Below, one piece after another: positions 11,953 through 22,399 of a stretch of DNA of 64,000 nt. The position numbers were made by a program, and so were the translations under genes. Source of the stretch: Oscheius onirici (Eukaryota > Nematoda > Chromadorea > Rhabditida > Rhabditidae); NCBI GenBank assembly GCA_932521025.1, contig OW051471.1:10168001-10232000 (forward strand), in the 5' to 3' direction. The notes beneath the pieces were generated by a model. That model was given only the letters and a program-made list of their open reading frames with translations, was not told the origin of the DNA and did not search any database. Position 1 is the first letter of the stretch. Every line of letters begins with the position of its first letter.

Positions 11953-14251
11953 AAACAGGAGAACAGGAGAATTGGATTACTCTTTTCTTTTGTCGCCACT
12001 TCTTGGGCTGAATGTCCTCCGGATTCAATTTACGATGTCTTCTTCAAAAAGTTTCAATCTAACATTTTCTCTATCCATGCTGTTCTTTTAGATGTTACAA
12101 GTATTACAATAGTCCTCTCCCGTTCATGGCAGCTGAAAAGCAATGTAACTCTATTGACGGAAACTTGGTCGCTGTTGATGACGGCTATGAAAACCGCTTC
12201 GTTTCTGGAATAGCTTCGGGTGCTTCCGGACACACTTCCAGCTTCTGGATAGGTGCCAATCAGCAGATGACTTCTTCGTGGTCGTGGACCTATAACACGT
12301 CAATGTCCTACACAAATTGGGCTTTCGATCAACCGAAAACCGATTTTCTTTGCGGCATGATAAGGGAAAATGACACCCAGTGGATGTAATGTTGTCGACC
12401 CTAAATATCGAACAAGTTGTTCAGTTCCGCAGCTTGCAATACTGATCAGCCATTTGTTTGCGAAGTGGACCCAAATGCACCCCAACTTGGCTACTGTCCT
12501 ACTATGACCACCTCGGATTGTTCAAACTGTCCTTGTGCTACTTGCCCAACGACTACATGTCCACAAAAAGGTCGTCTCCTTGTCCAGGGGACAAGAAATC
12601 AAGAAAAAATAACAATTTCAGAAGGTGCCGTCTGCTCCCCAGGGTATACGCTCTATGCTGGAAACTGCATTTGCTACAAGGTGTATGATCGTGTCTACGC
12701 CGAGTTCTTGACTGCTGTCTTGTGCCAAGGATTATGCGACATTGGTCAAAATTGACAATGCAGAAACTGATGCATTTTTAATGAACAAGTTTGGCTACGC
12801 CCCTCCGGGGCTAAGTGACTTAGTTTTGTTCTTTTCAAAACAGATAACAGCGCTATCTGATCCCTCTCCAGATCAGTTAATAGATGAGAGTAGGTTAAAT
12901 ACTGTACACGAAGCAAAAAGACAATCTGCAAGGTCTGAACATACAGAGACAGATCTCTATCCCTCTGTCCCTCTGTCCCTCTGACTCTCTGTCCCGCTGT
13001 CTCTCTGTCCCCTCTGTAAGCTGAGAGACATTGGACGGAGAGAGACAGACCGAGGCCTGTGGTGTAAGTTGGGTGACCTAATTTTATCATAAAACGAACC
13101 CAGGAATATCGAAAACCCCAGGATTGGCAAATCACACGCGACATTTGAAAATTTACATTTCTTGAAACTTGAAATAGTCGATACTATTATTCAACTTAAG
13201 TTAGATGACCTAATTTTAACATATTCGAACTCAGCGGGGTCGATTACCCCAGAAAACCCTCATTTAATACAGTTTTTACTCATTGCCTATTTTTGTTTGA
13301 TATTGCGTACCTATTTTTCGACAGACGCATAAAAATTTGACGTCATTTTCGGATTCAGCGTAAAAAACTACCATAGCAAAAATTTAACAAAAGAAGTTTT
13401 TGCAAAAAAAAAATTTGGACCGGGATCGAACCCGCATGTCTCGGCGTCCAATCCCTTAGTGTCTACAATCGGCCTCAGACATATATATATGTTGCAGTTC
13501 AAATTGAGCGGAACCGAAAATCGAAATTTTCGAGAAATTCGCTGAGTTTGTGTTGTTTTTGCTTGTTTTTCATCAAAATTTTCACAAATCGAGGTCGGAA
13601 ATGAGTTTTAGCCATACCGAAGGTGAAAATTCACAATATTTTCACTAAAAATGTTATTTTTTATTGGTTTTTATACGTTTTTTTCCCTAAACTACTAAGA
13701 TTAAACAACCAGGTTGCAGTAAATGAAGGTTTATTGACGAAATGAAAACAAAAAACAAACAATGTGGGGAAAATGAGCAAAGCAACAGAAAAATCTACTT
13801 GTTACTACATTTGGAGTTATTTTTATGGCAACGGGAGTTATATTGTAAGTTTTTTTGCTCTACAAGAGCACCGATTTGTGTCGCATTTTCCGTTGCAATT
13901 GCAATGCTGATGTCCTTGCCCTCCAGTCACCGAATCCAATGAAACTGCGGCTCGGAACGTCGACAGATTGACATCGGGGACATCGGGGACATGACAAGAA
14001 GAAAGTTTTCTTCTACTGGATCAATTTGGTTTCTTGCGAACCAATTCGGCAGGCTGCCATGTTTTGTTCCAAGTCTAAAAAAAAGAATATAAAATGCCTA
14101 GAGACTACGCCTACCTGTAAAATCCGTTTTCTTCTTTGAGAACGACGGCCCATCAAACTTCGGGCTCCGACTTTTGGTCGGTCAACTTCCGGAATAGCCA
14201 CCAGAACAGATTTTCCTTCTTCAATTGATCCAGATCTGTAAAAAAATTAAA

Positions 14252-15240
14252 TCAGATGGGAAAGAAAACAAATATACCGATTTTTTGATGCTTGAAGCAT
14301 TCGATCGGCTTGTAGTTGGAGCGATTGAGCTGCTTGATCGCATTCAATCGCCAGCATCTCGTCTTGTTCTGCCCACGGGACCTCTTCTTCTTCCACATAT
14401 TCTCGAATCGCGAGCATCTCGTCTTCTTCTGCCCACGGGGCCTCTTCTTCTTCCAAATATTCTTCTTCTTCCAAATATCATCTTCTTCGTTAAATTTTGC
14501 AACACGATTGTCTTCGGGAACTATTTGATCATGTTCTTGACCAAATACTTGTAGATTTGCATCAAATCCTGTAATAAAAAGGGGAAGAAGAAAAGAAAAA
14601 CAAACCAAACAAAGCCTTGAAAGGCGACCGTCTAATTCCACGATGAAATCTTGAATTCTTGATAAACTGGACCTTATCTACCAGTTTCGGCCAGCTTGTC
14701 ATCTTTTTTCTCTTCATTTGCATGAAGAGGATGTCTTGGAAATCTTTGTTGCTTCGTTCCATAGAGCCTTGGCTTTGAGAATGTCGTGGCCTGCCGTGGA
14801 TAAGTCGACATCCGGGCCAGTTTCGAAGCATTTCTTGCATCAAGCTGTTGTCGAACTCTCTTCCATTATCCGTTTGAAGCCATTTTGGTGGTCTTAACAA
14901 ATAAATAAGTTATTAAAAAAGCATGCTTACCTAGTAGAAAGAAAAGCGAAGAGATCTTGATAGTTCAGATCTTGATAGAGGTGATCGTGATAGTTCAGCA
15001 GAAATCGGTAATCTCCATCCGGGATTGATTGTAAGTCGATGAGATCAACCTAGAAACAGAACTAGATTCGAACAAAGGAAATATTACCTGACATCTTTCG
15101 TTATGTCTGGTGGTGAGGATAGGTCGAATAACTAGACCTTTTTTAGCCTTCCCTCTTTTCAACGGGCACAGTACACAGCATTTGATGAAAACTGGTGATT
15201 TCAGCTCGTTTTCATGTCAAAATGATCTAACTTTCATGAA
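14252..15240 (-). pseudogene. integrase (DDE) of the Ginger-like element, shortened
   Basis: Exons on the - strand: about 15240-15088, 15049-14931, 14892 to about 14606, and about 14570-14252. The first ends RHNERCQ after a C..C pair. The second reads VDLIDLQSIPDGDYRFLL. The third has LQTDNGREFD and GRPRHSQSQGSMERSN. The catalytic triad is therefore visible: D in VDLID, D in QTDNG, E in SMERSN. Between the second and third exon about 25 residues normally found after the DH motif seem to be missing, and no N-terminal zinc-finger exon was found. The last exon is a Lys/Trp-rich repetitive tail. Splice phases agree across the joints, so the gene may be recently inactivated rather than ancient. 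Confidence 0.65.
14330..14470. repeat. tandem repeat of ~63 bp in the integrase tail
   Basis: Two near-identical units containing GCATCTCGTCTTGTTCTGCC (or ...CTTCTTCTGCC) and CACGGGACCTCTTCTTCTTC, followed by a third partial CTTCTTCTTCCAAATAT run. Read on the - strand, one frame gives a basic Trp/Lys repeat in the integrase frame, while a second open frame gives an acidic repeat (EEEEAPWAEEDEMLAI). Confidence 0.7.
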
Positions 15241-15761
15241 CTCTTCAAATAAAACAAAAAATCAAAACGAAATTGTCAAAATAAATGTGAAAAACAAAGA
15301 AAATCAGCGAATAAAAATAATAAGAACAAAAACTGGTCAGTTTGAACTAGTTCCGGTCAGTTTGAACTAGTTCGGTCAATTTGAACGGCTGGTCAGTTTG
15401 AGCTGCAACATATATATACAGAGACGCAAGGACAATTTAAAATAGATTTGTGCAATGCAAGCGGCTCTATGGGAGGCTATTCTTGGATTGGCCTCGAGCG
15501 TTGGAATGAGACGATAAGCTCTTGCAGCTGGATGGATGGCTCTGTTCCAACTTACACATACTTTTCTGGTGGAAGGTGTGTTCTTTGCAGGCCAACGCCA
15601 AAAATAGCTTCAGACCTCTCAACAACCGTAATAATTACGCTATGGACAGGGACGGAGCATGGACCACCGCCAGCGGTTTTATGGACTTTTTCTGTCAAAA
15701 GCGTAAGAATGCTTTGGTCAGTAATGTAAAAAAAATTGCAGCCTCAACCCGATCGCTCTAG

Positions 15762-16473
15762 GCAATTGCATCCGAAAAAAAACGAAGCAAAGCCTTTCTA
15801 GAAAATTGTACGTCAAACTGTTTAAAAACATATTATAACGTAACGTTCTCACAATAAAGGTTGTATTAAAAAGCCCCAAAAAGCTCGTTTTCTAGATTTT
15901 GTTTTTGCACATCTTGTGTTATATAGAACGGGGTTCGGCGGACACCGGAGTTATTATGGGCGAACACGACCAAAGACCGAACAGTCGCTTAGACGTTTGG
16001 CTCTTAACGGGCACGTACTGAACCGAGCATTATTTTGGGGACATGGACATCCGCGCCTGCCAATGTTCGACATCGAACACGGAGATCCGCCCAACGGTAT
16101 AGAGGCAATGTTAACTCACAAAGGTTAGTATTTCAATTTTGATGGAACAACGCAACTCAGTGGACACTTGCGCTAGAGTTTGCGGCCAAAGCCCTTCGGT
16201 TTGCTTTTGGCGATTTCTTATCGGCTTAAATTTTAGCGACCTGCGGCTTATCGAATCGACTACAGCGTCAAACTTTGATTTTGTTTTGGTTCGGTAAACA
16301 ACTTATTAGGGTAGTCGTCTTTGTCACTTGTTTCTGTGCAAGCACAAAACTGATATGCGTTCTCAAAGAATTTGATCAAAAGGCGTAAGCTGTTTTATTT
16401 TATGATTTGTACGCTCAGGTACGTAGAGAGAAGATTTTTTGGAAACACGACAACACTTTATCAGAACCACACC
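15762..16473. other. intergenic region before clec-B
   Basis: About 700 bp with no convincing gene. A short frame at 15916-16128 has no family character. The 3' end holds the clec-B promoter region. Confidence 0.4.
16457..16464 (-). promoter_or_regulatory. GATA-type site at the clec-B start
   Basis: CTTTATCAG on the + strand (CTGATAAAG reversed), about 10-17 bases before the clec-B ATG. TGATAA sites are bound by intestinal GATA factors in Caenorhabditis; whether it is used here is inference. Confidence 0.4.
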
Positions 16474-17709
16474 ATGCTACTTTTTTTGGCACTGCTCCTC
16501 GGTTTTGTCTCCACATCTTTGGCTCAATGTCCTCCAGATATGTTTTACGAAAGTTTTTTCAACAAGTATGAACCTCTTGCATTTTATACTTTTTCATACT
16601 TCTAGATGCTACAAAAACTACAGTAATCCATTGCCGTTCCTGGCAGCTGAAAAGCAATGTAACTCGATTGGTGGCAACTTGGTTGCCGTCCAGAGCCCTG
16701 TTGAAAACAGTTATGTTTCTCTAGTAGCTTCTGGGGCCACTGGATCAACCCCAAATTTTTGGATAGGACTTACAACACATCAATATCATACACGAATTGG
16801 GCTGAAAGCCAGCCGGAAAGCAATTATCCCTGCGGAATGGTGAAAGGATCAGATTCCAAGTGGATGTAAACTAACAGATTTTATGAAAGACAAAAAGTTA
16901 TTTAGAACTGGAGCTTGTGATACTGCGTTGCCTTTTGTTTGTACTGTGGATCCGAACGCTGTACAACCTAGTCAGTGTACAAGCACAACCAAGTGTCCGT
17001 CTTGTCCTACTGTTGCAACAAACAGTTGTCCAACACAAAAACCTCTCCCAACAAACAATTTGCCGTGTCCAGGTATTAAATGGTAGAGATTAAGATAATT
17101 GTTTTAGGAGATGCCATTTGTACTTCGGGATGTACAATCAATGTTGACAACTGCGTGTGTTACAAGGTAATATATTTTCCAAAGCGAATGAAAGAAACTG
17201 CATGACGAAAATATATATATTTCAGTTATATAAATCTCCAGCAACGTTTTCTGGTGCTGTCGCAGCCTGTGCCAATGATAGTGCAACGCTTGTCAAAATC
17301 GATGATTCCGAAACCAACGCATTTGTGAGATATTTGTTGGTTTCAAACAATTCTAATGGATATTCGTCTTGGATTGTATTACAATGTTTGAATAGTGATG
17401 TGAACTCTTGTAGCTGGATGGACGGCTCTGTTCCAATTTACACCAATTTTGTTTCCAGGTGATTGTGTTGGCAATTTTGGTGGGAAAAAAGATACTAATT
17501 TCAGGCCAGGCTCCTCTTATTTTGCATATGTCATGATGAACAACGGAAAATGGGCCGCTGCCGGTCCTACCATTGCGTTTTACTTTTTCTGCCAGAGACG
17601 TAAGAGACACTGTTATATTTTCACAAATAATTCAGCCTCAACCCGATTGCCTTCAGCCGATGACATCCAAAATGAATTAAGCAACTTAAAAAAGTTTTCA
17701 CAACTATAA
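16474..17709 (+). pseudogene. two-CTLD lectin clec-B with a frameshift deletion in CTLD1
   Basis: Signal peptide MLLFLALLLGFVSTSLAQ, then CPPDMFYESFFNK as in the paralogs. CTLD1 begins at about 16607 (CYKNYSNPLPFLAAEKQC). Between FWIG and YNTSISYTNW about 34 bases are missing compared with clec-C: the segment coding ANQQMSSSWSW is gone and the frame shifts. The linker (CPSCPTVATNSCPT), the cysteine exon (17110-17165) and CTLD2 (17226-17600: AACANDSATLVKIDDSE, CSWMDGSVPIYTNF) are open with good splice sites, and the tail ends at a TAA at 17707-17709. Only a sequencing error in the deletion region would make this an intact gene. Confidence 0.75.
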
Positions 17710-18358
17710 ACATTTTTACATACCAGTGTACACACTAATAAAAGCTATTTGACGACTGGAAAACTAGAGTTGGATCACAGAAACGTCGTAGATGGATGGT
17801 CACGTTCGTATGTTTTACAAGGGAATGTTTTTGTTGACCCCAGATATCAAAATGAGCTTATGAAAATAATAATCATTCCTAGATTTTTAGCTGACGAATG
17901 AACCTGATTGTGACCATTGCAACCTTTGTTCTTCACCAACTAGGATTATTGTCACAGCTCACAACGAGGCTAGGCATCAGATAACATAATAATTGGGCAT
18001 AAAATGAAATTGTAAGCAAGTTTGTCTGATCAGGTATGGCCTGATCTAATGGTTTTGGTATCGGCTAGTTTGCAGGACAGCTATGTTGTTGTTGTTTTGA
18101 TAAAGATTGAAATTTAGACATGTTAAGACAAGTACAAACTGTCGTGCACAAGTTCATCTGTGTGAATCACGGTCTAACTCAACCTCTACATAGGTTACCA
18201 ACTCTCGATCGAACACAGAGTGCAAACTTGCTCAAAAAGATCATCAAAGATCAAATCTTATCAGATCAGACTCGATCCAAGAAAAACTTCTAAAGATGCT
18301 GGTTTCAACGAAACGGAAAATCTCTTAAAAGCTGTTGGGTACTTATCTGTCGAGGACA
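17710..18358. other. intergenic region with clec-C promoter
   Basis: About 650 bp without coding signal. CTTATCAG at 18257-18264 is a GATA-type site about 95 bp before the clec-C start. Confidence 0.4.
18257..18264 (-). promoter_or_regulatory. GATA-type site upstream of clec-C
   Basis: CTTATCAG (CTGATAAG reversed), about 95 bp before the ATG. The same octamer recurs upstream of clec-D and clec-I. Confidence 0.35.
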
Positions 18359-19581
18359 ATGTTTCTCTCGCTTGGATCGATCCTTGTATTTGCCTCATCT
18401 TCTCTGGCCGACTGTCCCGAAGGCACGGACTATATATCGTTTTTCAACAAGTACAGTTCATTTTTTTTGGTAATTCTAATGGGCTCAGATGCTACAAATA
18501 CTACAACAATCCTTTGCCCTTCCTTGCAGCTGAAAAACAATGCAACGTAATTGGCGGAAACTTGGTCGCCGCTCAGAGCAGTCTCGAAAACAGTTACCTT
18601 TCTATAATTGCTGGATCTGTCGGCCAAACGCCCAACTTTTGGATTGGCGCCAATCAACAAATGTCTTCTTCATGGTCCTGGACCTACAACACACCAATGT
18701 CCTACACAAATTGGGCTTCTGGTCAGCCGGGAGCAAGCAATCTTTGCGGACTGATAAGAGGAAATGACAGCCAGTGGATGTAAAGTGATCAAATGAAAAG
18801 AGCCAAGAAGATTTTCAGATCTGGAGCTTGTAATAGTGACCTGCCATTTGTCTGTACAGTTGACCCGGATGCTCCTCTGCCTGGCCTTTGTCCGACTCAA
18901 GCTCCTGCTCCAACGTGTGAGACCACGTTTACGTGTCCAGGTATGCTCACCGGTACGTTAAAATATGTTTTTAGGAACTGCTAGCTGTCCTGCAAACTAC
19001 ACACTTTATGAAGCCAACTGCATGTGCTACAAAGTATGTTAGATCTCGAGTCTAATAGCGTCAAACCTTTAAAAAATCTTTTTTTTTCAGTATACTAAAG
19101 CGATGGCCGCTTTTAATGCTGCCAACTCCGCCTGTGTCTCCGAGGATGCAACATTGGTCAAAATCGACAGTCCTCAGCTTAATTCTTTCCTGAACCTCAT
19201 GCGCAATGGCACCTCGTTCGCATCGTGGATCGGTCTGCAGTGTCTGAACCAAGTCATGAATTCTTGCAAATGGATCGACGGCTCTGATTTAGCTTATGAA
19301 AACTTTGTAGCGCCCGGAGTGTAATTTCTTTTTTTAGCCTTTCTAAAATCTGAATTTAGTCCTCAGAGCCATTATAGCCCTTACAACATAGCAAGAGACG
19401 GAACTTGGTTCTCCTCCCATGAGACGAACGCTTGGGACTATTTCTGCCAGAAACGTAAGCATATTCATTTTTGTGTGTGACAGAGTAACAAATTTCAGCT
19501 GCAACCATTCTTTCGTCGGGATCTTACAAGAAGAACCAAGAAACGCTTATTCCGAAGAGTCTGCTCACGGATACAAACTGA
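18359..19581 (+). CDS. secreted two-domain C-type lectin clec-C
   Basis: Intact 323-aa secreted lectin in seven exons: 18359-18450, 18489-18779, 18819-18940, 18975-19033, 19091-19320, 19360-19454, 19499-19581. Signal peptide MFLSLGSILVFASSSLA, then CPEGTDY. CTLD1 (about residues 32-145) carries CYKYYNNPLPFLAAEKQC, FWIGANQQM and NWASGQPG. A short Pro/Thr/Cys linker and the NCMCYK exon lead into CTLD2 (about 185-300: WIGLQCLN, CKWIDGSDL, DYFCQK). The QPG in place of EPN/QPD suggests sugar binding through the classical calcium site is uncertain. It is the only clean gene of the + strand lectin cluster and the best reference for its broken neighbours. Nematode CLEC proteins of this kind are often gut-secreted and pathogen-induced. 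Confidence 0.9.
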
Positions 19582-19927
19582 ATGTTATCTTGACGCTTCA
19601 GGATGTAAGACGTTTGGAAATAAATTATTGTCCACTTCTGTCCTAATCGCCAACAACAGTTACTGGCGGGATTAATTTATGTTGAATCAAAAACTTCGCT
19701 CGCTACTTGGCCCGAAAATTGTGACAAACAAAAACGTACCCAACTGTAGTGCAGCGTCGGGGGTAACGTTATAGGCAAAAACGACTCTAGTTGATCTCTT
19801 CGATAAGAAGCTCAAAACTTCGTTCAAATGGAGTAAGAACAGTTTAATCTAAGTTGACATTACACCATCGTGTGCAACATTTTGGAGTACATGACCAAAC
19901 CAAGGCTTGATTTAAACCCACAACAGT

Positions 19928-19935
19928 CTTATCAG
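19928..19935 (-). promoter_or_regulatory. GATA-type site at the clec-D start
   Basis: CTTATCAG (CTGATAAG reversed) only ten bases before the ATG at 19945. Confidence 0.4.
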
Positions 19936-19944
19936 CAGTATAGC

Positions 19945-21138
19945 ATGCTACTACTGGTACCGATTTTTGTAGTTGTGTCGGCCTCTGCGACCGATTGCTC
20001 TCCAGGCACTACCTACGAGCCATTCTTCGACAAGTATAAACCTTATTTTCGGTGTTTCTCATACTTACAGATGCTACAAATACTACAACAAGACACTGCT
20101 CTTCCTTGGAGCTGAAAAGCAATGCAACGCGATCGGTGGGGTCGCCGTTCCGAGCAACATTGAAAACGGATACGTTTCTCAACTTGCTTCGGGAACTACT
20201 TCAAATTTCTGGATTGGAGCAAATCAGCAAGTGACTACCGCATGGTCCTGGACCCACAACATATCGATGTCTTTTACAAATTGGGCTAGTGGCCAGCCGG
20301 GAGCGGCCTATCCTTGCGGTCTAGTTCGAGGAACTGACTCTCCAAGTGGGTGTAAAACAGAAAAAAAGTAAAATGCTTGAGCTTGTTCAGAACTGGCGCT
20401 TGTAATTCAGCGCTGCCATTTGTTTGTTCGCTGGATCCGAATGCCCCGCAACCTGACCATTGTCCCACTACCTCTTGTGCTACTCCTACTACGCGAACTA
20501 TCCCAACAAACAACTCAACCATGTGCACAGGTTTCAATTGGCCAGCTTATAATGATTAGTTTTTAGAAAATAACATCTGCCAGCCGGGATACTCACTCTA
20601 TACTGGCAACTGTATGTGCTACAAGGTAAATTTTTTAGAAAGTCGAAAGTCAACTTTTCAAAAACAGATTGGCAAATAAAATGTTTTAGCATACTCCAAC
20701 CTTTGTGACTTTCTCTGAAGCTATCATAGAGTGTGCCAATGACAATGCAACACTGGCCAAAATTGATGATTCCTATGTTAACACATTTCTGAAGAAGCTG
20801 CTTTTAAACGTTCCACATGGACAGTTTTCGTAGATTGGATTGCAATGCTTAAACGGTGCCGTAAGCTCTTGTAACTGGATCGTTCGGTCCCAATTTACAC
20901 CAACTTTAAATTTGAAAAGTAATTTTGTTTAGGTTTTGTTAAAACTCGATGTTTTAGGCCAGAAAACTCTTACTATCCATATGTGATGGATAGCCACGGG
21001 AAATGGAATTTCGCTACCGATTCCACCGCTTGGGACTATTTCTACCAAAAACGTAAAAACGCATTCTGAAGGGTGAATGAACACGTTTCAGCGTCAACCA
21101 GACTGTCCGAAACGACCGTTTCTAAAAAGAATGAATGA
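19945..21138 (+). pseudogene. two-CTLD lectin clec-D with decayed CTLD2
   Basis: The signal peptide (MLLLVPIFVVVSASATD) and CTLD1 are open (CYKYYNKTLLFLGAEKQC, FWIGANQQV, NWASGQPG). At the end of exon 2 a 2-base insertion would shift the frame, but using the donor two bases earlier (GG|GTGTAA) restores it, changing the usual KW to SG. The linker and NCMCYK exon are fine. CTLD2 is broken three ways: the Trp of SWIG is TAG at 20831-20833; two bases are missing in the WIDGS motif near 20880; and the last conserved Cys (FCQK) is Tyr near 21047. The tail exon ends at TGA 21136-21138. A CTLD1-only truncated product remains possible. Confidence 0.8.
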
Positions 21139-21438
21139 TTTCTTTTATCTTGTACACAGTATCTTGTACAATGAAAATTTCTCTAGCTCTAATGTAAATC
21201 TTCATGATTATACGCAAAAATGTAGTCAAATACCCTTTACAAAGTCGCAAAGAAATGCGATAAGAAGGAAGAGCCCACTGCATGACGTCGTTCGCATGTT
21301 GTTTGCATTAACTGTTAGATGTCAAAGTGGTCTCAACGTTATCAATGTAGCAACAGTGACCACGCTCTCACAATCTTTCGATTATGAAGTATATTTAAAC
21401 GGAAACTCGTTTTCCTGACTTTTCAGCTTTCTTATATT

Positions 21439-22102
21439 AGGTGGGAACATAGTTTTCGATACATTTGGTCACTTTTTTGTCTTTCAACCAAATCAGGTTT
21501 TTTTTTAGAAAGAACAGGCTAAGTAGCAGCAAAAAAATTAACTTCATTGTGTTGAGCAGAATATGAAGCAAAATTATAACGACAAGAGTTACTCTTCGGT
21601 CCATGATACCCCATCGTGGTGAAGAGCGTCGATATTGGAAGTGGCGTTTCTCGAAAATTTTCTACTGGGCCTTTCCTGTTCTATATATGACTTTGTAGCC
21701 CAGATTGAGCTCTCCCAGGGTGCATCGGCCAATATTTTCAATTCGATTTAATAAACGCTGTGCATGCCTCTGAAGTTGTGCACTTCAGCAAATTTGACCA
21801 TCTGTAGCTCAGCGAGGAAAAATTTCTGATGAATCGGGTCGCGGCTGGCTTCCTCATTGTCAGGGGCAACAAAACTACGTTGGCAGTTTCCTGAGATATG
21901 CCCTTTGCCGCCCTCGGGAATAAAAGATTCAATCTAAATTTCAGCTTTTGAAGTGGTGCTCGAAAATTTTCAACTGAGGTTTCTGAGCTTTATACACCCT
22001 TAAATAGAACTAACTTAGCCTGTTCTTTCTAAAAAAAAGAAATCCTGATTTGGTTGAAAGACAAAGTTATGACCAAATGTATCGAAAATTATGTTCCCAC
22101 CT
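21439..22102. mobile_element. MITE-like element with ~85-bp inverted repeats
   Basis: AGGTGGGAACAT at 21439 and ATGTTCCCACCT ending at 22102 are the ends. The arms (about 21440-21525 and 22013-22100) are reverse complements with few differences, both including ATACATTTGGTC, CAACCAAATCAGG and AGAAAGAACAGGCTAAG. The interior of about 490 bp has no coding capacity. It sits in the spacer between clec-D and oac-B. Confidence 0.75.
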
Positions 22103-22399
22103 GGTTGTGTAAATTTTTTTTGCAATGAATCGTTTAGAAAAAAATTCCTGAACAAAACCTACAAGCCATGCTTTCGTTAGTCCTGCTAGAAGGGCGTTTC
22201 CTCTATAACGTCACGCTATCAAAACTGCCTCAATGTTGTGTTCAAACGTCTGCTCACCGCACTCTTATCTGTGGGAGCAGGCGATTCCGGTCAGGGAAGC
22301 TGTTCACAACTCCCGAATAGTTGAAATAATTTTTCTGGTCTGCTCAGGACAAGCCCTTCTGTCTCTTTTTTTGTTTTCTTTAGCCTAAACATTTTCAGA

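Larger units (their letters stand above)
13490..15410 (-). mobile_element. Ginger-like DNA transposon with integrase
   Basis: The ends are inverted repeats: TGTTGCAGTTCAAATTGA at 13490 and its complement (...TCAGTTTGAGCTGCAACA) ending at 15410. Flanking TATA runs are consistent with a 4-bp target duplication (TATA). TGT...ACA ends plus a retroviral-type integrase with chromodomain-free architecture are features of Ginger-type elements. Extra copies of the motif GGTCAGTTTGAACTAGTTC lie inside the right end (about 15333-15375). The length, about 1.9 kb, is short for an autonomous copy. Confidence 0.6.
12795..15445. mobile_element. composite insertion inside clec-A CTLD2
   Basis: Foreign DNA separating the two halves of one lectin domain. 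The left part (12795-13489) holds a (TC)n-rich simple repeat (12955-13015), two degenerate copies of a unit containing TGACCTAATTTTA (about 13070 and 13203) and a tRNA-like B-box on the - strand near 13425 (GGGTTCGATCCC when reversed). The right part is the integrase element at 13490-15410. No outer terminal repeat or target duplication was found, so at least two insertion events are likely. Confidence 0.6.
11975..15761 (+). pseudogene. two-CTLD lectin pseudogene clec-A, split by an insertion
   Basis: Remains of a secreted two-domain C-type lectin. The signal-peptide exon survives as FVATSWAECPPD but has no ATG. CTLD1 (12091-12386) is open, with CNSIDGNLVA, FWIGANQQM and SWTYNTSMSYTNWA. A Cys/Thr-rich linker runs to about 12592 and the exon ending in GNCICYK to 12680. 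CTLD2 starts near 12690 with a +1 frameshift around 12715 and stops at about 12794. It resumes at about 15446 with YSWIGLERW, CSWMDGSVPTYT and, after a second frame change near 15590, the block ending MDFFCQK. About 2.65 kb of foreign DNA sits between. Start loss, two frame changes and the insertion make a functional product implausible. Confidence 0.85.

Noticed and set aside
13400-13480. Possible tRNA gene on the - strand (GGGTTCGATCCC B-box)
   Set aside because: The T-arm is good but the acceptor stem does not pair and no proper anticodon arm could be drawn; more likely a tRNA-derived repeat.
15916-16128. 70-codon open frame upstream of clec-B
   Set aside because: No family features and no splice partners; lies in an otherwise non-coding spacer.
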